Source: Pseudomonas haemolytica (GTDB lineage Bacteria; Pseudomonadota; Gammaproteobacteria; Pseudomonadales; Pseudomonadaceae). From it: DNA of 64,000 nt. The notes beneath the pieces were generated by a model that saw nothing but the letters and a program-made list of their open reading frames with translations, ran no database searches and had not been told where the DNA came from. Shown here in pieces: positions 26,184-33,230 of the stretch. Each line of letters opens with the position of its first letter. The stretch's first letter is position 1. Made by a program: the position numbers and the translations under genes. The stretch covers positions 1-64,000 of the forward strand of contig NZ_VOIW01000004.1 of NCBI RefSeq assembly GCF_009659625.1. Reading direction: 5' to 3'.

Positions 26184-28004
26184 ATGAAAACTCAAGTAGT
26201 GTTTTGGAAAGCAAGTACCGCGCTGGCCCTGATCATGGCGATGAGCCTCGGTGGCTGCAGCAGCGGTGGCGGCGGGCATCACAGTAGCGTGGCGGCGTCC
26301 ACCCCGGACGCGGGTGCCGGTGGTGGTACTGGCGGTGGCGATGGCGGCACGGGCGGTGGAACCGGTGGCGGTACTGGCGGTGGCGATGGCGGCACGGGCG
26401 GTGGAACCGGTGGCGGCACTGGCGGTGGCGATGGCGGCACGGGCGGTGGAACCGGTGGCGGCACTGGCGGCGGCGACGGTGGCACGGGCGGCGGAACCGG
26501 TGGCGGCACTGGCGGCGGCGACGGTGGCACGGGCGGCGGAACCGGTGGCGGCACTGGCGGCGGCACAGGTGGTGGAACCGGCGGCGGCACTGGCGGTGGT
26601 ACAGGTGGCGGCACTGGTGGCGGCACTGGCGGCGGTACTGGCGGCGGCACAGGCGGTGGCACTGGCGGCGGTACGGGTTCGACAACTACCCCGCTGGTCA
26701 CTGGCCAGATCGCCGGTACCCTCGGCACTACCGTGGGCAATGTAGGCACAGCCGTCGGTAATCTCGGCTCGACCTTGAATGGTGTGCCCATCGTCGGCGT
26801 AACCGCTGGCGGCCTGGTGACCTCGGCAGGCACCGCCGTTAACAGCATCGGCAGCGGTGTAACTTCAGGCCTGGGCTCTCTGGGTACCAACAGCAATTCC
26901 CTGGGCAAAACCGTCGCCGGTGTCGGCAACGGCGTGGCCGACCTGGGCGACGGCCTGTCGACCACAGGCAAATCGCTGTCAACCACCCTCGGCGGTGTCC
27001 CCGTAGTCGGCGGCTTGACCGGCGGTGTCGGCGGCGCGGTGGGTGGCGTAGTCGATAAAGTCGGCACCACGGTGACGATGCTCGGCGATACCCTCAGCAC
27101 TGCCAGCACTACGGGCCCGCTGGGCTCGTTGACCAACACTGTTGGCGGCAAAGTCGTGGTGCCGGTCGTGTCGCTGGTGGAAAACACCACCGGCAACCTC
27201 GGCAAGGCAACCGGCCTGGGCAACCCGGTCAATGGCCTGCTGGATAAAGTCGGCTCGACCGTCACCGGCCTGGGCACTCAAGTCGCCAGTACTGGCGGCA
27301 CAGGCAACCCGGTCACTGGCATTGTGGGTACCGTGCTGACTGGCGTCGGCGGCACACTCGATAAGTCGGGCGGTTATGTCGCTCCAGCGGGCGGCACCTC
27401 AGCTCCCGGCATACCGGAGCTGGTGGGTGGCCTGGTGTCTAACGTGGGTACCGGCCTGAATGTGGGCAATACCAACGGCACCGTCAGTGCAGCGGGTGTA
27501 ACCGGCGGCGCGCTAGGCAATACCATCGCTTCCGTAGGTACTGTCCTGGGTGGCACCGGTGTGGCTAACACTGGCGCCACGGCACCGGTCGCAGCAGTGG
27601 CAACCAATGTCGGCGCAGCCCTGAACCCCGTCACCTCCGGCGTCACCGCTCTGACGCAAAACATTGGTACCACCACTGGCGTTGGCGCTCCGGTCAACGG
27701 CCTGGTGACGCAAGTCGGCGGCGCGGTCAGCAGCTTGGGCACTAACCTGACTGCGGCCAATGCCAACCCGGTCACCAATACGCTCGGCACTACCGTAACA
27801 GCGGTCGGCAACACCGTAGGCTCGGTGGGTGGCTTGGTTACCGGTGGCACCGGTGGCACCAGCGGTGGCCTGCTCGGCGGCCTGAACATCGGCGCCAGCG
27901 CCACGGCCAGTGGCAGTGCAAGCACAGCAGGAGGCGCCACTACAGGAGGCACTACAACCGGTGGACTGGGCGGTCTGTTGAACGGCCTGACCGGCAAAAA
28001 ATAG
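26184..28004 (+). CDS. Gly/Thr-repeat outer-membrane lipoprotein, collagen-like annotated family
   Basis: The protein is 606 aa. A lipoprotein signal ends in SLGGC, with Cys25 followed by Ser, so outer-membrane sorting is expected. Residues about 44-165 are pure low complexity: five 15-residue units with Asp at 53, 68, 83, 98 and 113, then an uninterrupted (TGGG)n run. Period 4 is not the Gly-X-Y of collagen, although database names for similar proteins say collagen-like. Residues about 170-595 hold degenerate repeats of VGxxVxxLGxxL type, rich in Gly, Val, Thr, Ser and Asn, with almost no aromatic residue and no Cys, as in extended surface stalks. It ends in GLTGKK. A strong terminator follows, then a TpsB transporter gene. 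Its function is unknown. Confidence 0.85.
   Translation: MKTQVVFWKASTALALIMAMSLGGCSSGGGGHHSSVAASTPDAGAGGGTGGGDGGTGGGTGGGTGGGDGGTGGGTGGGTGGGDGGTGGGTGGGTGGGDGGTGGGTGGGTGGGDGGTGGGTGGGTGGGTGGGTGGGTGGGTGGGTGGGTGGGTGGGTGGGTGGGTGSTTTPLVTGQIAGTLGTTVGNVGTAVGNLGSTLNGVPIVGVTAGGLVTSAGTAVNSIGSGVTSGLGSLGTNSNSLGKTVAGVGNGVADLGDGLSTTGKSLSTTLGGVPVVGGLTGGVGGAVGGVVDKVGTTVTMLGDTLSTASTTGPLGSLTNTVGGKVVVPVVSLVENTTGNLGKATGLGNPVNGLLDKVGSTVTGLGTQVASTGGTGNPVTGIVGTVLTGVGGTLDKSGGYVAPAGGTSAPGIPELVGGLVSNVGTGLNVGNTNGTVSAAGVTGGALGNTIASVGTVLGGTGVANTGATAPVAAVATNVGAALNPVTSGVTALTQNIGTTTGVGAPVNGLVTQVGGAVSSLGTNLTAANANPVTNTLGTTVTAVGNTVGSVGGLVTGGTGGTSGGLLGGLNIGASATASGSASTAGGATTGGTTTGGLGGLLNGLTGKK
26310..26680 (+). repeat. In-frame 45-bp and 12-bp tandem repeats
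   Basis: A minisatellite inside the lipoprotein gene. Five units of 45 bp (Asp codons 45 bp apart from 26340) are followed by consecutive 12-bp units coding Thr-Gly-Gly-Gly. Both unit lengths are multiples of three, so copy-number change would alter stalk length without a frameshift. Neighbouring units differ by synonymous changes (GGT/GGC, GAT/GAC). Confidence 0.9.
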
Positions 28005-28056
28005 AATTGCACCTGGCCGATTAGACGGCCTCACCTACAGCGCCTACGCTTGGTTG

Positions 28057-28092
28057 AGACGAGAGACCCTAAATAAGTCTCTCGTCTTTTTT
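28057..28092 (+). terminator. Strong terminator between the lipoprotein and TpsB genes
   Basis: AGACGAGAGAC (28057-28067) pairs with GTCTCTCGTCT (28077-28087), an 11-bp perfect stem with T6 overlapping its 3' end (28087-28092). It should stop most lipoprotein transcription, so the TpsB gene probably has its own promoter in 28093-28190 or depends on read-through. Confidence 0.88.
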
Positions 28093-28190
28093 ATGGGCGA
28101 CGCCTTGTGTGATGAGCCGCCGCCCTCCCGAACCGTGTCCCAGAACCCGGCGGGCCCGAAACGCTGCTGCAGTTGACCATGGAGTGTCCT

Positions 28191-29873
28191 ATGCGCGTGT
28201 TGACGCCGTTGTTATTGCTTACCCTCGGTGCCTATGTACAGGCCGAGCCCCTTCCCAGCTTTTTGAACAGCAACGACACTATTCGCACCTTGCCGGTCCC
28301 CAACCTGCCTGCCGACGCCTATCGACCGGCCACGCCGCAAACCCAGGTACCTGAAGCGCCGCCGACGGCCGGCCAGCCCCTGCTGATGGACACCAAGGTC
28401 ACCATCCGCAAGCTGCAGATCGAGGGTGGGACGATCTACCCGCTCACCGAGACGGCCAAGGCCTACGAGCCTTTGATTGGTCGTGAGACCAACCTCGCGC
28501 AACTGATCGAAGCCACCCGCAGCATCACCCGCCGTTACCAGCAGGACGGCTACCTGCTGTCCTACGCATTCCTGCCGCAACAGAACTTCGAAAACGGCCT
28601 GGTCCGCGTGGTCCTGGTGGAGGGTTACATCAAGGACTATCAACAAACTGGCGACATCGGTTCGGTGTCGGCCTACGTCGACAAACTGGCGAATAAACTC
28701 CTCGCTGAGCGCCCCCTGACGCGCAAGACCTTCGAGCGCTACACCACCCTGATGAGCCGCATCCCCGGCCTGACGGTACAGGCGCAAGTGCCGCCGCCGG
28801 GCACCACCGATGGCGCCACGCACATGCAGATCCAGGCCAGCCGCAAGCCCTTCACCACGAGCATGAGCCTGGTGGAAAAAAACCGTGGCGGCACCCAGGC
28901 GTTGCTCAGCGCCACCAGCAATTCCCAAACCTTTCTGGGCGAACAGCTCACCGTCAGCGGCCTGTTCCCGCCGGGTGAGGATAAAGAGCATTACTACCGC
29001 GTGGACTACAACCAGTTCATCAATGCCGAGGGCAGCCAGCTCACACTGGCCGCCGAACGTTACCGCGCCGACCCCAACGCCAATGTGCAACTCGACGGCG
29101 GCTTCGAACTCAAACCGCACCAGTCCGTCGATCGCTACTCCATTGGCCTGAGCCATCCGCTGATCGCATCGCCCACCGAGTCGTTGACCCTCGGCACGCG
29201 CCTCTACGCCGTCGACCAGACCACGCGCTACAAACTGGTGGGCTACCCGTTGCGCTTCGACATCGAATCCAACCTGCGCGCCCTGGCGTTCGAGGGCGAT
29301 TGGCGCAAGGCTGACGCCCGGCAATTGCGCATTCTCAGCGGCGGCCTGTACCAAGGTATCGACGGGTTGGGCGCTAAAGCCCGCAGTGATCTGGACGTGG
29401 CGAAACCCGACCTCGACTTCTTCCGCCTGCGCCTGTCCGGCGTGCAGAGCAACAAGTTCTTCGATAACTGGCAAGGCGTGCTCTCAGGCGCGTTCTACTG
29501 GAGTAATGACACCCTGCCAGACAGCGAGCGTGCTACCTTCGGCGGGCAAAATTTCGGTCGTGGCTACCCTGATGACCAAGGCTCGGGCGATAAGGGCTGG
29601 GGCGTGGCCTATGAGGTCAACTACAGCTTCAACCGCGCCGGTGAGTGGGTGAAGGTCCTGCAGCCTTACGTGGTACTCGACCGTGCCAAGACGTGGTTCA
29701 ACGAACTGCCGGTCAAGGCTAACGACATGTCATCGGCGGCCGTGGGCCTGCGCTTTGGCGACAACAAGTACTACAACATTGCCCTGGAGGCGGCCAAGCC
29801 GATGTCGGACATCGCCCTGGACAGCTACAACCGGCGGCCGAGGTATACGTTGAGTTTCAGTTATCAGCTTTGA
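28191..29873 (+). CDS. TpsB/ShlB/FhaC-family outer-membrane transporter
   Basis: The protein is 560 aa from the ATG at 28191, with GGAG six bases upstream; an ATG 18 bp earlier is weaker. A signal peptide (MRVLTPLLLLTLGAYVQA) is followed by a Pro-rich linker. A POTRA_2 domain (VTIRKLQIEGGTIYPL to VRVVLVEGYIKDY, residues about 68-150) comes next, then the ShlB/FhaC 16-strand barrel domain to the end. The end is SFSYQL, with alternating residues suited to a last beta strand. Family members secrete large TpsA exoproteins bearing an N-terminal TPS domain, or act as Omp85-type insertases. No TPS-domain protein is adjacent. The only neighbour in the same direction is the repeat lipoprotein. Confidence 0.9.
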   Translation: MRVLTPLLLLTLGAYVQAEPLPSFLNSNDTIRTLPVPNLPADAYRPATPQTQVPEAPPTAGQPLLMDTKVTIRKLQIEGGTIYPLTETAKAYEPLIGRETNLAQLIEATRSITRRYQQDGYLLSYAFLPQQNFENGLVRVVLVEGYIKDYQQTGDIGSVSAYVDKLANKLLAERPLTRKTFERYTTLMSRIPGLTVQAQVPPPGTTDGATHMQIQASRKPFTTSMSLVEKNRGGTQALLSATSNSQTFLGEQLTVSGLFPPGEDKEHYYRVDYNQFINAEGSQLTLAAERYRADPNANVQLDGGFELKPHQSVDRYSIGLSHPLIASPTESLTLGTRLYAVDQTTRYKLVGYPLRFDIESNLRALAFEGDWRKADARQLRILSGGLYQGIDGLGAKARSDLDVAKPDLDFFRLRLSGVQSNKFFDNWQGVLSGAFYWSNDTLPDSERATFGGQNFGRGYPDDQGSGDKGWGVAYEVNYSFNRAGEWVKVLQPYVVLDRAKTWFNELPVKANDMSSAAVGLRFGDNKYYNIALEAAKPMSDIALDSYNRRPRYTLSFSYQL

Positions 29874-29904
29874 CGAGATGGATGCATTTTTGGTTTTTTT
29901 GATT

Positions 29905-30045
29905 GAGTACATATCCGTTGCTGCGGTAACGGCCACTTAGGGTTCCGCTCTTACAGCGGGTCACTTTTGGAAAAGAGCCCCAAAAGTGACCCGCTGTAAG
30001 AGCGGAACCAATAGTGGCCGTTACCTAAATAACGGATATGTACTC
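29905..30045. repeat. 141-bp near-perfect inverted repeat
   Basis: The outer arms begin GAGTACATATCCGTT and end with its complement at 30045. The inner arms contain GGTTCCGCTCTTACAGCGGG and its complement around a loop near 29971-29977. A few mismatches occur near CTGCGGTAACGGCCACTTAGGG. It fills the convergent gap between the TpsB gene and the receiver protein and differs in sequence from the REP family. It is probably a MITE-like or long-hairpin intergenic element, with no transposase nearby. Confidence 0.85.
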
Positions 30046-30075
30046 GGTCTGATCCAACATCCTGGCGCACACCAA

Positions 30076-30480
30076 CTACCGTCGGCCCCCAGAAAGTGGA
30101 AACAGACTATTGAGAGTATCGATCAACCGCACCAGATAGATCGGCTTACGAAACAGATCCAACACCTGCAAGCGCAGCATATCGCTGACATCATCCATTT
30201 CCGCATGCCCCGACATCACAATCACCGGCAAGTGCTGGCGTGAAGTGTGTTCGCGCAGGCGCTTGATCAAGGAGATCCCACTTTCCTCGGGCATACGCAG
30301 GTCAGTAATGACCAGGGCGATATCCGGGTGAAGTGTCAATTCTTGCAGGGCAAAAGTGACGGAGGTGGAGGTAAAACAGACGAATCCCTCGTTTTCGAGG
30401 GATTCGGCTAACTCGACCAACGCGTCCTCTTCGTCGTCCACCAATAGGATTTGTTGGCGGGGTGACGAAGGGTGGCTCAT
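30076..30480 (-). CDS. Receiver-only response regulator (CheY-like)
   Basis: This 134-aa stand-alone receiver starts at the ATG at 30480 (MSHPSSPRQQ); a TTG two codons earlier is a possible alternative. Acidic pocket Asp15/Asp16 lie in LVDDEEDA, the phospho-acceptor is Asp60 in VITDLRMP, the switch Ser is in IVMSGHAEM, and the conserved Lys is in LFRKPI. There is no output domain. It follows the Flp pilin gene in the same direction after about 54 bp and may be co-transcribed. A link to PprA/PprB signalling or pilus function is inferred from position. I do not recall a counterpart in the P. aeruginosa tad locus. Confidence 0.85.
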   Translation of the reverse strand: MSHPSSPRQQILLVDDEEDALVELAESLENEGFVCFTSTSVTFALQELTLHPDIALVITDLRMPEESGISLIKRLREHTSRQHLPVIVMSGHAEMDDVSDMLRLQVLDLFRKPIYLVRLIDTLNSLFPLSGGRR

Positions 30481-30533
30481 GGGCAATACCTGATAAAGAA
30501 GATCAGCAAAACGACAACCTACTGTACTAACGG

Positions 30534-30731
30534 TTAAGTCGCTGCCGGCAGCGCATCGGAGACCTTTTGAAAGACGCCTTTGATCTTATCGCCAAGCCCG
30601 GTGCCGAACCCAATGATTACCAACGCAACTATCGCCACGATAATCACATACTCAATGGCTGACGCCCCGTCTCTGCGACGCAGGAACAACTGCGCGTGGA
30701 TGTAAAATTTCAAGAACAGGTCAAGGATCAT
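30534..30731 (-). CDS. flp: Flp/Fap type IVb pilin
   Basis: This 65-aa prepilin has a long positively charged leader ending RRRDG, then the processed pilin starting ASAIEYVIIVAIVALVIIGFG. The Glu5-Tyr6 pair after the cleavage site and the single hydrophobic helix are diagnostic of Flp pilins. The leader is cleaved by the FppA peptidase (39454-39903). GGGAG is placed seven bases before the ATG. It is divergent from the rcpC-tadD operon across 332 bp, as at PA4306-PA4305 in P. aeruginosa, where PprB drives expression. Confidence 0.95.
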   Translation of the reverse strand: MILDLFLKFYIHAQLFLRRRDGASAIEYVIIVAIVALVIIGFGTGLGDKIKGVFQKVSDALPAAT

Positions 30732-31063
30732 ACGACTTCTCCCTCATGCGCCGCAAAGCGCCGTTACAGCTGGCCCGCACGATGATTGCTGTGTGCCATT
30801 AGAGCATTGTCAACAAAATGGACACTCACAACTGTAAGAACGCATTAATCACAAAGTATTAGTCAGGGCGCAGCTACCCTAAGTCCGGTTTTACGGGGTA
30901 GTTTTTGGCCTACAGATAAATTTTTTTCGCGGTAATGGCATTTTGTCCTAACTGAGCTACCGTCAAATAGCAAAATCGTTAGTTGTTCATCACAGCCAAG
31001 TTGCGAAATTAACTCGTTTGGATTAACGGGAAAAAGCAGTGCAACAGGATAGGGAGAGCCGTC
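30732..31063. promoter_or_regulatory. Divergent flp / rcpC control region
   Basis: 332 bp without a gene, A/T-richer than its surroundings. It must hold the flp promoter (leftward) and the rcpC promoter (rightward). A terminator-like hairpin CTACCC...GGGTAG followed by T5 (30874-30906, rightward sense) lies about 160 bp before rcpC. No sigma-70 core is convincing, in keeping with an activator-dependent promoter. PprB binding here is inferred from P. aeruginosa. Confidence 0.55.
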
Positions 31064-32005
31064 ATGAACAGTCGCATCAGCATGGTCCTGGCTGGCTTGC
31101 TGCTTGTTGGAGCTTTGATTGCAGGGTATTGGGGCCTGGTGCTGAGTCGTCCGCCGGCACCCAATGCAGCTCCCGCGCCAGAACCTGTCATTTCCGTTGA
31201 AAAAACTGTTGCCGTCGTGGAAGACCAGACCCGCCAGCCAGTGGTGGTGCTGGTACACGCAGTGCCGCCATTTGTCCCCCTCACCGCTGCCGATGTGGCC
31301 GTGGAAAAACTGCGTACCGTCCCGGTCGGCAGCCTGACCAGCCTGGACCAGGCCATCGGCCGCACGCCCTTGCGCGCCCTGGGTGCAGGGACGTGGCTCA
31401 ATGATGAAAGCTTCACCCCCGGTGGGCCCCTGGCACGCATGATCCGTGCGAATGAACGCGCCCTGGCTGTCGCCGTCGACGAAGTCATCGGTGCCGGCGG
31501 CCAACTGAGCCCTGGGGATTACGTCGATATCTTGCTGTTCCTGCGCCAGGACAATGCGAATGCCGAGCAGTCGGCGCAGGTGGTCATCCCGGCGATTCGC
31601 CTGCTCAGCGTCGGCGATCAACTCGGTTTGGCCAACGACGGCCAACCGGCGGTGCCACCACCGGCCACCGCCGAAGAACGCGCCCAGGCCGCCCAACGTC
31701 GCACCGCCGCGCGCAGCGTCGTGCTGGCGGTGCCCGAACCGTTGCTGAGCCGGCTGATGCTCGCCTCCCAGGCCGGCATGCTGCGCCTGGCCGTGCGCAG
31801 TGCCGACGAACAGCTGCTCAGCCGCTACTGGGCCGGCGAAAGCGATATGCCGGACAAGGTGCAAAGCGCCAACCGCGACCTCTACCAATTCACCCAACTG
31901 GCCCTCACCGGCCCGCCGAAAAAAATCGCCCCCGTGGTAGCCGACACCGGCCAGCGTCGGGGCGTCGAAGTGATTCGCGGCGCAGCAGCACAACAAACCC
32001 CCTGA
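31064..32005 (+). CDS. rcpC: Tad pilus assembly protein RcpC/CpaB
   Basis: This 313-aa protein has an N-terminal membrane anchor (VLAGLLLVGALIAGYWGLVL) and a SAF/CpaB domain (LVHAVPPFVPLTAADVAVEKL, residues about 65-130). The RcpC_CpaB domain follows with GGQLSPGDYVDILL near residue 145. It acts in the periplasm together with the secretin. It is first gene of a compact operon (rcpC, rcpA, tadZ, tadA, tadB, tadC, tadD and a DUF3613 gene). Length and order match PA4305. Confidence 0.93.
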   Translation: MNSRISMVLAGLLLVGALIAGYWGLVLSRPPAPNAAPAPEPVISVEKTVAVVEDQTRQPVVVLVHAVPPFVPLTAADVAVEKLRTVPVGSLTSLDQAIGRTPLRALGAGTWLNDESFTPGGPLARMIRANERALAVAVDEVIGAGGQLSPGDYVDILLFLRQDNANAEQSAQVVIPAIRLLSVGDQLGLANDGQPAVPPPATAEERAQAAQRRTAARSVVLAVPEPLLSRLMLASQAGMLRLAVRSADEQLLSRYWAGESDMPDKVQSANRDLYQFTQLALTGPPKKIAPVVADTGQRRGVEVIRGAAAQQTP

Positions 32006-32024
32006 TTGAACAAGGATGCCTTGA

Positions 32025-33230
32025 ATGAGCCAACGCTACGCTCAATTGGCCTTGGCCTTGATGCTGCCGTGCCTGCCCGTGGGCATGGCAATGGCAGCAC
32101 CGGGTAACTGCAACGCCTTGGGCCAACTGCCCGCTGTGGTCGAGGTGGGCGAAGGCTTGCAAACCGAGCTGCAATCGCCAGTGGCGATTACGCGCCTGGC
32201 CATCGGTGACCCGAAAATCGCCGATGTGCGGGTCAACGGCGACCGCAACTTTCTGTTGACGGGCGTCGGCAGCGGCGCCACCAGCCTAATGGTGTGGACC
32301 GGCTGCTCGACCACGCCGCGCCAGAGCATGGTGTTCGTCAAGGGCAAGGCCACCTCGGCGCTGACCAGCCAATCGCTTTCACCGTCCGAAGACCCGACAC
32401 TGCCCAGCCAGGTGCAGACCGATATCCGCTTCGTCGAAGTCAGCCGCACCAAGCTCAAGGAAGCCAGCACCAAGATCCTCGGCATGGGTAAAAACTTTTT
32501 CCTCGGTAGCCCCGACCTGCTGTCCCCTGCGGAGGGCATCTTTAAACTGCCGGTGAGTGCTGACAGCTTCAACATCGGCTTTGGCGGTGGCCGGGTAAAG
32601 GCGCTGATCAACGCCCTGGAAAGCAGTGGCTTTGCGTATACCCTGGCGCGCCCGAGCCTGGTGGCCATGAGCGGCCAGAGCGCGACCTTCCTGGCCGGCG
32701 GTGAAGTGCCGATCCCGGTGCCCAGTGCCGGCAGCGATACCATCTCCATCGAGTACAAGGAGTTCGGCATTCGCCTGACCCTGACGCCCACGGTGATCGA
32801 CCACAACCGTATCGCCTTGAAAGTCGCCCCGGAAGTCAGCGAGCTGGATTACAACAACTCGATCCAGATCGAGGGCATCCAGGTACCGGCGCTGACCGTA
32901 CGGCGTACCGACACCAGCGTGTCGTTGGCCGATGGTGAAAGTTTCGTGATCAGCGGCCTGATCAGCAGCACCAACCGTTCCACCATCGCCAAGCTGCCGG
33001 GCCTTGGAGATATCCCGATCATTGGTGCTTTTTTCCGCGACTCCAATATCCGCAGCGAAGAAAAAGAGCTGCTGATGATCGTCACGCCGCATCTGGTCCG
33101 GCCACTGGCCGCCAACGCGCAGCTGCCGTCGTTGCCCGGTGAAAAGCTGCGCAACTACGACCCGAACTGGTTCCGCCTGTTCTTCCTGGAAAACGGCAAC
33201 TTCGACCGTCGCAATGGACTTTCCCAATGA
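32025..33230 (+). CDS. rcpA: Tad pilus outer-membrane secretin RcpA/CpaC
   Basis: The protein is 401 aa. A signal peptide (LALALMLPCLPVGMAMA) is followed by the pilus-type N domain (AIGDPKIADVRVNGDRNFLL, residues about 55-75). The secretin core runs from GGEVPIPVPS through YKEFGIRLTLTPTVIDHNRI to PGLGDIPIIGAFFR. It forms the outer-membrane ring through which the Flp fibre passes. It is shorter than type II secretins, as usual for Tad. It overlaps tadZ by an ATGA, so translation is coupled. Confidence 0.93.
   Translation: MSQRYAQLALALMLPCLPVGMAMAAPGNCNALGQLPAVVEVGEGLQTELQSPVAITRLAIGDPKIADVRVNGDRNFLLTGVGSGATSLMVWTGCSTTPRQSMVFVKGKATSALTSQSLSPSEDPTLPSQVQTDIRFVEVSRTKLKEASTKILGMGKNFFLGSPDLLSPAEGIFKLPVSADSFNIGFGGGRVKALINALESSGFAYTLARPSLVAMSGQSATFLAGGEVPIPVPSAGSDTISIEYKEFGIRLTLTPTVIDHNRIALKVAPEVSELDYNNSIQIEGIQVPALTVRRTDTSVSLADGESFVISGLISSTNRSTIAKLPGLGDIPIIGAFFRDSNIRSEEKELLMIVTPHLVRPLAANAQLPSLPGEKLRNYDPNWFRLFFLENGNFDRRNGLSQ

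Noticed and set aside
26310..26680. Regular direct repeats as a CRISPR-like array
   Set aside because: The units are contiguous, without unique spacers, in frame with a lipoprotein gene, and no cas gene is nearby.
26279..27277. Long minus-strand open frame with (PPVPP)n repeats opposite the repeat lipoprotein
   Set aside because: It mirrors the Gly/Thr codon repeats of the plus strand. It has no ribosome site, and the plus-strand gene has a lipoprotein signal, leader and terminator.
29905..30045. Inverted repeat as a phage or island attachment site
   Set aside because: There is no integrase, tRNA gene or direct-repeat partner in the window.
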